Part shown: positions 34,101 to 41,597 of the stretch, piece by piece
Layout of the letters: each line of letters starts with the position of its first letter
How positions within the stretch are numbered: the first letter of the stretch is position 1
Source of the DNA: Deltaproteobacteria bacterium
GTDB lineage: Bacteria; Myxococcota_A; UBA9042
Assembly: GCA_016875335.1 (NCBI GenBank)
Contig: VGRO01000032.1
Span: 1-41,597 of the forward strand
Direction of reading: 5' to 3'
DNA length: 41,597 nucleotides
Position numbers and translations under genes: made by a program
Notes under the pieces: model-generated
Told to the model about the DNA's origin: nothing
What the model saw: the letters and a program-made list of their open reading frames with translations, nothing else
Database searches by the model: none

Positions 34101-34740
34101 TGGCCTCCCTTTGAGCCTGCAGCCGCTCCTGGCCGCCGACGGTGTCCAGGTCGAGGGCGTCGCCGGGCTGGATGAGCAACTTGCTGCGCAGCTCGTCCAA
34201 GAAAAGCGCTGCATTGCCGGCAAAGCGGATGCGCCGGACCCGCCAATGGCCGAGCACGGAGAAGGCCACCTGGGCCTGCCCTTGGGCGTCTGCGCCGCAG
34301 CGTATCTGCACCGACTTGAAAAAACCGATGCGCGACAAACGCTCCCACGCCAGCCGCAATTCGCCGGTCCCCAGGCGCCGGCCGGGCCGCAAGTCGACGA
34401 CCGACGCCAACTCGGTATAGACCTTGGGGTCTTCGCACGCCGTGCCCGGGCAGCCCTCAAAACGCACGAACGCGATGGGCTTGCCCAGGCAGGCGGCGTC
34501 GGCCCGCGCCACGTCACCGAAGCCCAGCAGCGTCCCCAAGGCGTCGAGCCCGCCCGCGCCGGCGGCACCGGCTTGCAGACGGGTGGGTGCGGAGGGCAAC
34601 GTCGTGGGCGTGGGCGCGGGCGACAGGGCGAGTTCGGCCGGGGGCGCGGGGTCGGCGGGCAGAGCCCACGCGCAGCGGCCCGCGACCAGAACCGCGACGG
34701 CGAGCGCCACACACCCCACAAGGCGCCGGTGTTCAGTCAT
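31135..34740 (-). CDS. tamA: TamA/BamA-like Omp85 outer-membrane protein with many POTRA domains
   Basis: A 1201-residue Omp85-family protein. The ATG at 34740 opens a signal peptide (VALAVAVLVAGRCAWA), then a Pro/Ala spacer, then an extended periplasmic region with about six POTRA-like repeats. Each has a strand of the type RRIRFAGNAALF or LRSLRVVGAQAVPES, and a helix ending in GFF or GFDSAKIRV (for example near residues 90-160, 165-240, 245-330, 335-480, 560-650 and 670-740). The C-terminal third is a beta-barrel ending in MYSF, with the terminal Phe used for Bam-dependent insertion. TamA usually has three POTRA domains and about 580 residues, so this is unusually long. It overlaps the tamB stop by eight bases (ATGACTGA), which implies translational coupling and a shared job in outer-membrane protein or lipid transport. 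Confidence 0.85.
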   Translation of the reverse strand: MTEHRRLVGCVALAVAVLVAGRCAWALPADPAPPAELALSPAPTPTTLPSAPTRLQAGAAGAGGLDALGTLLGFGDVARADAACLGKPIAFVRFEGCPGTACEDPKVYTELASVVDLRPGRRLGTGELRLAWERLSRIGFFKSVQIRCGADAQGQAQVAFSVLGHWRVRRIRFAGNAALFLDELRSKLLIQPGDALDLDTVGGQERLQAQREAIEALYQRNGFDSAKIRVRAEPAGKGEFILWIDIAEGDRQRITEARFDLQPPPRRSEFEAHHGLTCPELTERAVRNAAALTGLDVFSQREANRIRARIRTYLRRQGYGSPRVEVHHETSDKSIRIDVSPGKCAIVRILVRDDSEGGARAGYQLQDDRALYDSLPFGDSGLYDFAEAERGRQDLLLALENRGYLFADVRLDYRPVPAGDSGQVTSAITYWAATGYVSQVRGIFFHAVDKKGDTAAMPDSELRKVISTRAYDFFDAGGYLQVDQVLADLDLLRNYFVAQGFWEFNYALTLPAGVTPTAANRRAVTTEGGMMTIRYRFADKGFWLRKPSDENFIYLDISYRQGEPSRLRSLRVVGAQAVPESEVRALWPIDPGQIVSWEKLERALSELESSYRNNGFFRSQVKLWCASAGPDRPMAECARETLLARHVDVELRISEGERVDFGESFVIGNFNTDAEVITRDLPRAGVPYSAALEFESQRRLRNLGLFSQVTFARVGDDEKPPRRRLATVVRVVEEQVKYWEALIGFQTINTARNAYERESIAGFKEVLDHATTATDRSSMGYGRAQHLTLPNLLATAEGAYVDKNFARSGKLLRIAAKLGLTVPPSYDGVCVEGDPCAQKKDAIVLAPYSDTHKYPPWWSDTLRYAAASITYQDPRFFGSDFGLRWVVPSLVHDYALSVVDTDKVGSLVELSRRFGRLLTAVSFDYGLVRLRAAGDRDRDFENSSEWMGLRQQVMITPSLSYDNTDSPLNPRQGLSLQLSLPYINGYVKDSTDTVEPYKLANMVKWEGTGRIFLPVGDSLVLAMMVHGGLIYGFGEAKTAQLPQNVTFRLGGQYPQTLLRGYADFGIRQYADEKTVVRDEKDKVIVGSTYAETDHTVGYGKVVANSSVEVRFPVLRDLKVNGTVFWDFGALADDAMALAQGVRHGVGGSLVWLVAGQIPLRADLAFPVGALRCIEIGRDQKGVLGCVDEERFQFNAALMYSF

Positions 34741-37700
34741 CCAGCGGCACCTTGTAGCGCAATTTGGATTCGTAGACAGTCACCGGTGCTTCCTGCGTGC
34801 CCGAGGCGTCGACGGGTCGCTCGCGGCGGAACAGGCCGTTGAGCGACAAGCGGTCGGTGATCTTGAACGCGAAGTTGGCTGTGTACCGCGTTTCCCGCCC
34901 CGTCTGCACGCGGGCGCCGAGCGCCATCGATTTGCCGAACTTCTTGCTCGCTTCAGCCGTGACCCCGACGTTGGCAGGGTCGAAGTCGATGGCAATCGTA
35001 TCGACGAAGGTCTTGAGCAGGCTGGTCGCCAGCGAGTTGATCGCCTCGCCAAACAGCATGTCGGTCGTCAGCCGCGGAGCCGATCCGCCGGCATCGCCGC
35101 AGCGCCGCCGAAACAGGATGAGGCACTGCACATCTTTTTCGGTGTCGCCCTTGTTGCTCGACAGGCGAATCTTGAAGTCCTTGCTGTGCTCGGACCACAC
35201 GCCAGCGATCTGCACGTACACTTGCACGACCTCGTCTGCGGAGGCGCTGTCTGTGCTGAGCTCGGCGCCAAACGCCCCGGTCAGGCCGCCGGATCGGTTG
35301 CTGACGCGCACGGCGATGTCGGTGCGCAACGACAGGTCGAGGTACGGCCGCATCCAGTCGCCGGTAAAATCCAGATCGCCGCGATCGACGTCGAACACCA
35401 GGTTGTTGAAGGCATAGCTCAATTGGCTTCCCGAGCCGGGCACGACCTTGGCGTGGTCATACACCCGCAGCGCCGGCAACGTGCCCTTGACCTGCACGCC
35501 AAACTCGGTGACCAGGTCGGCCTTGCCCAACGTGAAGCGACTCGACACCTCGAAGTTGCCGCCAAGGACGCCCAGGTCCAGTTGCAAATCGGCCAGTTCC
35601 GGCCAGGACTCCGTCAAGGGCTTGCTGTAGGTGTCGACGGTGCGGCCGCCGCCCGCATTGCCGACCACCCCCGACAGCGTGTCGAAATTGCGGTAGTAGA
35701 TGCCTTCACTCACCACCACCCGGCCCCTGGCCCACCAGTCGCGGCGCTCAGGATCGCCGTAGTGGCGCGCGGTCAGGTGCACGGCCGGCGACACGCGCAT
35801 GGCGTACTGCTTGGGCACATCCACCGGCAGTTCATCGCCCGCGAACATCAGGTCCATGGTGTCGATCTGGAGGTTCTTGAGACCAACGCGGCCGTCGATC
35901 TTGAGCGTGCCATTGTCGATGCGCATCGCCAGCTTGTGCGACTGCGGGATGTGCAGGTGCAGCGCCGACAGGCCGCCGCTGCCGACCGAAGCGATCTGCA
36001 GGCGGCCGCCTTCGTCGATGGCGATTTCGTGCGGATACTTGCGCAGCGCCACCTTGCCGGCGCGGGTCTGCAGGGTGCCCTGGATGCGCGGCGCGTCCAC
36101 CGGTCCGGCCAGGCGCAACCGGCCGCGGCCGCCTTGCGCCGCAGCCAGGCAGTTCGACGCCGGATCGGCAGCCACGATGGGATCGGGCAGGATGTCCAGG
36201 CGCAAGTCGAGGTCCGAGAGCGACTCGGCCCAGGCCCCCGACCGCGGCACGTCGACGGACCCCGCCACGAAAAGCGCCATGGCCATCGACTCGCCCTCCC
36301 GGGGCAGGGTCAAATCGCCGCACACTTCGAACTCGCTGCGGTGCAGCGCGAAGTGGGTGTCGCCGATGGCGATGCGCTCCGGTGTCAGCCGCACCAGGGC
36401 CGTGCTGGTGTTGCGCAACCGATGGCCGCCGGCGAACTCGACCTGCAGGTGGCCGGCGCCGAGCGCAGTGTCCACCACGTAGCGCGTCGCCCCGGGCCGC
36501 AAGTCGACCAGGGTGCGGACCTCGCCCTCGACGCGCGCCGCGAGACCGTGAGGCTTGGGCAGTCCTGCGACGGCAAACGGATCGAGTTCGCCGTGGGTCC
36601 GCACGTTGAGCGCCAGCGTGGTCAACTGGCCCAGCCCGGCAAAGGTGAGCTCGCTGCCGGGCTGCACGTCGAAGTAGTCCAGGTCGTCGACGGCGGTCCA
36701 CACCGCAGGTCCGCCGCGGCGCTTGGTCAGCGCAAAATCGCCATCGCCCAACCGGATCTTGTCCCAACCCAAACCCCGCAGTTGCACCGCAACTTCGCCC
36801 TCGAAGTCGCGCAGCGAGCCGAACAGGCGACCCGAGACGCCGACGCGGCCATGCAACGGCATGCCGTCGAGCGACCGCAGCCGCGAAAACGGCAGCAGCG
36901 GGACCTTGAACTCGGTCGAGAAGGTCTGCGCGACCAGGTCGTAGTGGCCCGAGACCTCCAGGTCGTCCTGCGGGACCGCGCCGTGCAACTGAACCCGACC
37001 GTTGGCAAGGCTGCAGTCGCCGCCGCCAAACTGCACGTCGCCTTGCACGCGGTCGAGGACTTCGCCGGCCATCCTCACGTCGCGCAGGGTCAGCGCCGCC
37101 GACCCGGCCAACGTCCGCGCCCAGTCGCGGGCGTCGAGCGCGAATTGGCCGTTGCGCACCTCGCCGGTCCCGGTCACTCCGGGCACCAACCGAGCCAGAT
37201 CGACGTGCTGCACGGAGGCGTTGCGCACCCGCGTCGGCCAACTGGACCGAAGCACGCCGATATCGCGACCAAAAAGCCCGATCTCCACGTCGGCCCGCCC
37301 AGTGCCGAAGTTGGCCTCGACGGCGAGGTCGTCGAAGTGCACCACCCCCTGCCGCATCCGGACCCGGCTGCGCAGATGCCGGGCGTTCAAACCGGGCAGC
37401 ACCAGGTTGTCGAGGGCCAGGTGCCCGATCACGGCAGGGTCGCGCCAGTCGCCTTCAAGCTCGCCTGCGTCCAAGCGCAGGGCGCCACTGACCTGCGTGA
37501 CGCCAAACGGCGCGAGCCACGCCTGCAGCCGCGGCACGTCGAGGTGCAGCGCCAACCGCGTCTGCTTGCCGGCCACGTCCAGCACGCCGTCGCCGCGCAT
37601 GCGGATCAGGCGATTGCCGTCGTCGTCATCGGCCGAAAGCCGCAGATCGCGCATGCCCACCCGCAAACCGCGCTCGCCGTCGAAGTTGGTATGCAGGCCG

Positions 37701-39199
37701 CCGACCATGCGCACGCTCGGCAGGCGCTGACGCAGCATCGCCAGCAGGTCGTCGCGCCGCAACTCGAGTTCGGCGTCGATCGCCACGTCGTAGTCCACCG
37801 GCTGGTCGGGATGGAGGCGGGTGCGCGAGACGACGCCCAGTTCTCCGGCCAGCGCCCCGGCGGCCAAGATCGGCGTGAGGTCGCCCGGCGGCAAGCCCAC
37901 CCCTTCGGCGAGCAGCGGCGCGTCGGCGCGCATGCCGTCCACGGACAGCGTCCCGCGAACCCAGTGTTCGTTCAGCCCGGCCGGCATCCAGTAGTCGATG
38001 CGCGGACTGCGCAGCGTGCCGCCATAGGCGTCGGCCTGCACGCCGGTGGAAATCACCCGCACCGGGGCGGCGCCGGGCGTGCCCGTTTCGACCCGCAGGT
38101 GGCCGGCAATACGCGGCGCCCAGAAACCGGCGACCAGGCCGCCAGCCTGCACGTCGCCTTCCAGGACGAACCCCGTGTCGGGATCCGCGCGGAAACTGGC
38201 GGACATCGCGGCGTGTGCTGCATAGCCGCGCCCCAACAATTCGCGCACATGCGGATCGTCGGAGCCGGTGCGCACCAGCAGTTGCTCGCCCGTGGTCGTC
38301 GTGCGCACGCCCCACGCGCTGGCGATGTCGGCGTGGCCGAGCACCGTTGCGGGCATGTGCTTGAGCCCGTCGCGCAACTGCAGGGGCGGCATCTGCGCCG
38401 AAACGGCGGTCAGCCGCACGCTTTGGGCGTCACCGACGATCCGTGCAATCTGCATGCTGGCGTCGGGGATCGGCGGCAGCAACTGCATCGATCCCACCCG
38501 CATCGCCACACGCGCCGCAACCGCGTCGCGCACCTGGTAGCGGACGTCGACCGGTTCGCCCGGCCGGGTCTGCACGACGATCCCCGGGCTTTGCAGCCAA
38601 AGGCCGCTGGCGAAAAGCGCGGTGCCGGGCAAGTCCATGTCGAACCGGCCCTCGCGGAGATCGGCCTTGCCGATGGTCAACGCAAAGGGCTTGGGCGGTC
38701 CGGGCGGCGGCGCGTCGGGGTCGGCAAACGCCAAGTTCAGGGTCAGCCGGCCGCGCGGATCGTTGCGCAAGCGCAGCAGCGGCCGGTCGAGCAGCAGTTC
38801 GGGAATCGACAGCCGCACGTTGTCGTTGCGCAGCCCGGCCACCAGCGGCCACAGCGACAGCCGGGCGCGCACGGTGCGGGCCGCCATCACCTCTTGCCCG
38901 TCGGGGTCGGTGACGCGCAGATCGCGCACGGCCGCGCGCAGGCCGAGTTGCGCGTCGTCCAAGCTCCAGCCCACCCGCAGGCCGCCGATCGACAGCGTCC
39001 CCGGTAGCGCTTCGCTGGCCAAAAGGCTCAACTGCCGGGCCGCGCTGGGCGAATTGACGAAAAGGTGCGCCGACACCGCGAGCCACACCAGTCCGACGGT
39101 GGCCTGGACCACCAACAGGTACGCCGTGCGGCCGGCGCTGCGAAGTCGACGCAGGGCTGCACGAGAACGGCTTGAACTGGTTGAAGAAACAGCCGGCAA
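34733..39199 (-). CDS. tamB: TamB/AsmA-like inner-membrane-anchored translocation protein
   Basis: A 1488-residue TamB-family protein. An N-terminal transmembrane segment (about residues 25-45, TAYLLVVQATVGLVWLAVSA) is followed by a very long beta-helical region of repeated strand units. The conserved C-terminal TamB (DUF490-type) domain starts near 1180: VYDHAKVVPGSGSQLSYAF, DLDFTGDWMRPYLDLSLRT, and a terminal SKLRYKVPLDD. TamB bridges inner and outer membranes and carries lipids or assists outer-membrane protein assembly with TamA; this is inferred from family. There is no ATG. TTG at 39199 is chosen because GAGGG lies six bases upstream; an in-frame TTG at 39217 is the alternative. The -10-like TAGAAT at 39244-39239 fits a short leader. 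tamA follows, overlapping the stop. Confidence 0.85.
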   Translation of the reverse strand: MPAVSSTSSSRSRAALRRLRSAGRTAYLLVVQATVGLVWLAVSAHLFVNSPSAARQLSLLASEALPGTLSIGGLRVGWSLDDAQLGLRAAVRDLRVTDPDGQEVMAARTVRARLSLWPLVAGLRNDNVRLSIPELLLDRPLLRLRNDPRGRLTLNLAFADPDAPPPGPPKPFALTIGKADLREGRFDMDLPGTALFASGLWLQSPGIVVQTRPGEPVDVRYQVRDAVAARVAMRVGSMQLLPPIPDASMQIARIVGDAQSVRLTAVSAQMPPLQLRDGLKHMPATVLGHADIASAWGVRTTTTGEQLLVRTGSDDPHVRELLGRGYAAHAAMSASFRADPDTGFVLEGDVQAGGLVAGFWAPRIAGHLRVETGTPGAAPVRVISTGVQADAYGGTLRSPRIDYWMPAGLNEHWVRGTLSVDGMRADAPLLAEGVGLPPGDLTPILAAGALAGELGVVSRTRLHPDQPVDYDVAIDAELELRRDDLLAMLRQRLPSVRMVGGLHTNFDGERGLRVGMRDLRLSADDDDGNRLIRMRGDGVLDVAGKQTRLALHLDVPRLQAWLAPFGVTQVSGALRLDAGELEGDWRDPAVIGHLALDNLVLPGLNARHLRSRVRMRQGVVHFDDLAVEANFGTGRADVEIGLFGRDIGVLRSSWPTRVRNASVQHVDLARLVPGVTGTGEVRNGQFALDARDWARTLAGSAALTLRDVRMAGEVLDRVQGDVQFGGGDCSLANGRVQLHGAVPQDDLEVSGHYDLVAQTFSTEFKVPLLPFSRLRSLDGMPLHGRVGVSGRLFGSLRDFEGEVAVQLRGLGWDKIRLGDGDFALTKRRGGPAVWTAVDDLDYFDVQPGSELTFAGLGQLTTLALNVRTHGELDPFAVAGLPKPHGLAARVEGEVRTLVDLRPGATRYVVDTALGAGHLQVEFAGGHRLRNTSTALVRLTPERIAIGDTHFALHRSEFEVCGDLTLPREGESMAMALFVAGSVDVPRSGAWAESLSDLDLRLDILPDPIVAADPASNCLAAAQGGRGRLRLAGPVDAPRIQGTLQTRAGKVALRKYPHEIAIDEGGRLQIASVGSGGLSALHLHIPQSHKLAMRIDNGTLKIDGRVGLKNLQIDTMDLMFAGDELPVDVPKQYAMRVSPAVHLTARHYGDPERRDWWARGRVVVSEGIYYRNFDTLSGVVGNAGGGRTVDTYSKPLTESWPELADLQLDLGVLGGNFEVSSRFTLGKADLVTEFGVQVKGTLPALRVYDHAKVVPGSGSQLSYAFNNLVFDVDRGDLDFTGDWMRPYLDLSLRTDIAVRVSNRSGGLTGAFGAELSTDSASADEVVQVYVQIAGVWSEHSKDFKIRLSSNKGDTEKDVQCLILFRRRCGDAGGSAPRLTTDMLFGEAINSLATSLLKTFVDTIAIDFDPANVGVTAEASKKFGKSMALGARVQTGRETRYTANFAFKITDRLSLNGLFRRERPVDASGTQEAPVTVYESKLRYKVPLDD

Positions 39200-39238
39200 G
39201 GCCGCCCTCGCGCGCAAGGAAACACGGCGCGTGGCCGC

Positions 39239-39244
39239 ATTCTA
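39239..39244 (-). promoter_or_regulatory. Putative -10 element of the tamB-tamA operon
   Basis: TAGAAT on the minus strand (39244-39239). The -35 region, 17 bases upstream, is poor (TGGAGC-like). The predicted start near 39232 would leave about 30 bases before the TTG at 39199. Confidence 0.3.
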
Positions 39245-39297
39245 GGGCCAAAACGCGCAGCGCTCCACGATTTCGACGCGGGGCCGGGGTCGGGCGT

Positions 39298-41244
39298 TCA
39301 GAAGCCGAACACGCCGTCGAGGCACAACTGGATCGGCAGGCCGGCGATGCTGCACGCGATACACACCGACTTGCAGGGCACGGTGCAGCTGACCTTGCCG
39401 GGCACGGCGTTCTTGTTGGCCGCGCATTTGCCGCTGGCCGAGCATGTGCCTGGGATGTCGAGGTCCTGGTTGCAGATGCCGCCGTCGTACTTGTAGGTGC
39501 ACGGCTGGTTGGGCGACGAGAAGCACGCGCCGCCCGAACAGACGCCGAGCGGGCAGTCGCCGGACGGGGCCTTGCACGGCAAGCCATTGCCGCCGTTGGG
39601 GTCGTGCACGCAGCCGGCGTTGTTCAGGCAGGTGTCCTTTGTACAGGGGTTGCCGTCGTCGCACAGGTTGAGTTTCCCGGACTTGCACACGCCATTGAGG
39701 CACGAATCCTTGTCCGTGCACGAGTTGCCGTCTTCGCACAGCTTGCCGGTGTTGGCGGTGTGCGTGCAGATGCCGTTGGTGCACACGTCGTTGGTGCACG
39801 GCTTGCCGTCGTCGGTGCACTCGATGCCGTCTTGCTGCGGGTGCGTGCACTTGCCCGCCGTGCAGATGTCGGCGGTGCACGGTTTGCCGTCCTCGGCGCA
39901 TTTGGTGCCGTCGCTGGCCTGCGGGTGGGTGCATTTGCCGTCCTTGCACAGGTCCTGCGTGCACGCCTCGCCGTCGTCGGGGCACACCGAGTCGCTGGCC
40001 TCCTTGTGCTGGCAGCCGTCGATGGGGTTGCAGCTGTCGGTTGTGCACGGATCCTTGTCGTCGCAGTTCATCTCCTTGCCGCCCATACACTTGCCGGCCA
40101 CGCACTTGTCGGTCTGCGTGCAGATCGATCCGTCGTCGCAGGCCATGCCGCCCAACTGGATGTGCTTGCAACTGCCGTCGGTATTGCAGGTGTCATTGGT
40201 GCAAGGGTCGCCGTCTTCACACAGCCCTTCGTCGGTTTTGCCGTCGCAGTTGTCGTCGATGCCGTTGCAGGCCTCGGGTTTGGCGGCCTTGCCGTCGCAG
40301 ATGGGCTTGCCCTCGACGCACTCCTTGACCTGGCCCTTGCAGGTGCCGAATTCGTTGACCAAATCGCACTTCGCGCCGGCCTGGAAATCGTCGGTCTTGC
40401 CGTTGCAGTCGTCGTCTTTGAGGTTGCACTCCTCGGCCATGGGCACGAGCGCCGAGCAGGCCGTCAGCCCAGCGTCCGTGCACTTGCGAACACCCGAGCA
40501 GTCGCCGTGGAAGTTGTGGTTGACGCACGGCGTCTTCAGGCCGAGCGAAATCGCATGGGCGCTACACGTGCATTGGCCGTTTTTTTCCGGCTGGCATTGG
40601 TAGCTCGACAGGCCGGTCTCGGGGTCCGTCGAGGCGTCGCAGGAATAGCCGTCGGCGCAGTCCGGCGCCTTGGGATTGCACTTGACGCCACAGAAACTGC
40701 CAAGCAGGCCGTTCTTGATGCACACGTTGCCCGACTGGCCGGGTTCGTTGCACGTCACGCTCTGCTCGCACGGGTCGCACAGGTACTTGTCGCGGGACGC
40801 GCAGATGAAGGCCTTGTCAGTCGTGCCCGGCAGCACTTGCTCGACGCACGCAAACCCTTTCGGGCAGTCGTCGGTGCAGTACTTGCTGCACACCTTGCCC
40901 TTGGAAGAGTCCACGCACAAGCCGCTGTTGCAGTCCGATGTCTTGTCGCAGGGCCAGCCAAACTCGCCCTGGACCGGCCCGGTGTCCTGCGGGGGCAGAT
41001 CGAGCTTGAGCTGCAGGCCGTCGCCGCTGGCGAATGGATTGCCGTCGAGCGAACCTGCGGACGCGTCGGAGTTGGCGCCGCCGCTGCCCGGGACCACCGT
41101 GCCCGGCACGGTGTTGTCGCCGCACCCAGCCAGGGTCGCCAGCACCGCGGCACACATAGCCACACCGATTTTCAAGCGCGTCTGCGGGCGCCAACGCCGC
41201 GCCGTCGAGGCGGTCTGCCGGTGGGAAGTCGGCGCGTGGGTCAT
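39298..41244 (-). CDS. Cys-rich lipoprotein with MopE-like metal-binding motifs
   Basis: A 648-residue exported lipoprotein. The ATG at 41244 opens a basic N-region and a hydrophobic segment ending in lipobox LATLAGCG. An Asp/Ser/Gly-rich spacer follows. Cys pairs in the N-terminal third (CDKTSDCNSGLCVD and CPKGFACV types) precede two MopE-type putative metal-binding motifs: ECNLKDDDCNGKTDD (about 272-286) and ACNGIDDNCDGKTDEG (about 325-340). From about 341 to 590 runs a series of short Cys modules (CEDGDPCTNDTC, CDDKDPCTTDSC and CTDDGKPCTNDVC types) like those of the giant lipoprotein at 8246. Function unknown; a calcium- or copper-binding surface protein is a reasonable inference. It lies 98 bases upstream of the tamB start and may or may not be co-transcribed with it. 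Confidence 0.85.
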   Translation of the reverse strand: MTHAPTSHRQTASTARRWRPQTRLKIGVAMCAAVLATLAGCGDNTVPGTVVPGSGGANSDASAGSLDGNPFASGDGLQLKLDLPPQDTGPVQGEFGWPCDKTSDCNSGLCVDSSKGKVCSKYCTDDCPKGFACVEQVLPGTTDKAFICASRDKYLCDPCEQSVTCNEPGQSGNVCIKNGLLGSFCGVKCNPKAPDCADGYSCDASTDPETGLSSYQCQPEKNGQCTCSAHAISLGLKTPCVNHNFHGDCSGVRKCTDAGLTACSALVPMAEECNLKDDDCNGKTDDFQAGAKCDLVNEFGTCKGQVKECVEGKPICDGKAAKPEACNGIDDNCDGKTDEGLCEDGDPCTNDTCNTDGSCKHIQLGGMACDDGSICTQTDKCVAGKCMGGKEMNCDDKDPCTTDSCNPIDGCQHKEASDSVCPDDGEACTQDLCKDGKCTHPQASDGTKCAEDGKPCTADICTAGKCTHPQQDGIECTDDGKPCTNDVCTNGICTHTANTGKLCEDGNSCTDKDSCLNGVCKSGKLNLCDDGNPCTKDTCLNNAGCVHDPNGGNGLPCKAPSGDCPLGVCSGGACFSSPNQPCTYKYDGGICNQDLDIPGTCSASGKCAANKNAVPGKVSCTVPCKSVCIACSIAGLPIQLCLDGVFGF

Positions 41245-41308
41245 GGGGCCGGTCTCCGCGCGAAATCGCGCCTTTGCGCAGGGGCGCCCACGGGCACCCG
41301 AACCCGCA

Positions 41309-41337
41309 AGAATACGCACAGCCACCGCATCCGGCAA
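41309..41337 (-). promoter_or_regulatory. Putative promoter of the MopE-like lipoprotein
   Basis: On the minus strand, TTGCCG (41337-41332), 17 bases, TATTCT (41314-41309). Leader of about 58 bases to the ATG at 41244. Pattern match only. Confidence 0.45.
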
Positions 41338-41404
41338 CCGCGCCCCCGGCCAACCCGGGGCGCCCAGACCCACCGGGCGACAGCAGCGTTGGAGTCGCTG
41401 TCGC

Positions 41405-41572
41405 ATGCGCACGATCGCGCCGCTGGCCGTTTTCGCCTTTCCCTCGTGCGCATACGCAGTTTTGGCGCAGGGGGCGCGGTTCCAAATCAGGGGTCAGGCT
41501 TGCTCAAAATCCGCCGGGTTGGTGATCGACGCCAGCGACCTCGCGGGTCTGCATAGCGTGGTCGCCAGCTAA
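41405..41572 (+). pseudogene. Possible truncated gene start (signal-peptide-like) running into a repeat
   Basis: ATG at 41405 gives a 55-residue frame whose first 18 residues look like a signal peptide (APLAVFAFPSCAYA). It then enters the interspersed repeat at 41473 and stops. It may be the 5' end of a gene cut by that repeat, or chance. It is divergent from the lipoprotein gene. Low confidence. Confidence 0.2.
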
Positions 41573-41594
41573 CCACATGAATGCATTTGGGCGC
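41473..41594 (+). repeat. Interspersed repeat with AGGGGTC(A/G)GGCTT motif, copy 2
   Basis: Matches 14340-14440 in its left part (AGGGGTCAGGCTTG...CCGCCGGGTTGG) and right part (CTAACCACATGAATGCATTT), with an unrelated or longer middle. It resembles REP sequences of IS200-like transposases, tentatively. It extends to near the window edge. Confidence 0.5.
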
Positions 41595-41597
41595 GTC

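Noticed and set aside
34424-39007. A 1527-codon open frame on the plus strand opposite tamA/tamB
   Set aside because: The minus strand carries clear Omp85 and TamB motifs end to end. The antisense frame is low-complexity (His/Gln/Arg/Ala-rich), a usual by-product of about 70% GC.
1-41597. tRNA or rRNA genes
   Set aside because: None of the conserved tRNA arm sequences or rRNA segments were recognised by eye on either strand; a covariance search would be decisive.

Overview
The window is GC-rich (roughly 70%) and uses codons and gene styles typical of a Gram-negative, predatory- or social-type deltaproteobacterial lineage (Myxococcota or relatives). The evidence is a large Ser/Thr protein kinase with tetratricopeptide-like and membrane segments, several lipoproteins with Asp/Ala-rich spacers and Cys-rich modules, lamin-tail domains, an Omp85/TamB outer-membrane pair, and a class III adenylate cyclase. 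This taxonomic call is inference from gene content; there is no rRNA or other marker gene.

Layout. 1-518: non-coding, with an 80-bp cloverleaf-like palindrome. 519-1384: an MntA-HepT (nucleotidyltransferase-HEPN) toxin-antitoxin pair. 1598-3271 (-): an AAA-ATPase-like/PD-(D/E)XK nuclease protein, divergent from a 1456-residue membrane Ser/Thr kinase (3440-7810). 7811-8127: two abutting miniature elements. 8246-13612: a very large Cys-rich lipoprotein with three lamin-tail-like domains. 13623-16501: a decayed region with a broken hydrolase copy, a putative nucleotidyltransferase toxin-antitoxin pair, gene and transposase relics, and a 43-bp tandem array. 16502-19321 (-): a lipoprotein alpha/beta hydrolase, a polyhydroxyalkanoate-granule-type protein and DNA polymerase IV. 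19512-22595: polyphosphate-glucokinase-like ROK kinase and adenylate cyclase. 22794-23855 (-): an endonuclease/exonuclease/phosphatase-family lipoprotein. 23948-24787: dapF. 24788-27043: nested miniature elements around an Asp/Ala-rich lipoprotein. 27044-30834: a membrane spermidine-synthase-like protein and a UDP-glucose-4-epimerase-like protein. 30833-31134: nothing but palindromic elements. 31135-39217 (-): a tamB-tamA operon. 39298-41244 (-): another Cys-rich MopE-like lipoprotein.

The most notable unexplained layer is the non-coding one. There is a 135-bp miniature element in three copies of equal length with TAA flanks. A second family of about 174 bp has CTAG flanks and four successive hairpins. 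One 135-bp copy sits inside a copy of the second family, and the other copy of that family gives the empty site. A 179-bp element with near-perfect termini abuts the kinase stop codon. Palindromic elements begin exactly at the stop codons of four genes (the kinase, dapF, galE-like and tamA), which suggests that they insert at, or double as terminators at, gene ends.

Several genes share a sigma-70-like promoter signature (TTGMCV, 17-18 bases, TASSCT), given as separate features. Among the proteins, five lipoproteins share one build: lipobox, Asp/Ala/Thr-rich stalk, then a catalytic or Cys-rich head. They look like a surface or periplasmic display set.
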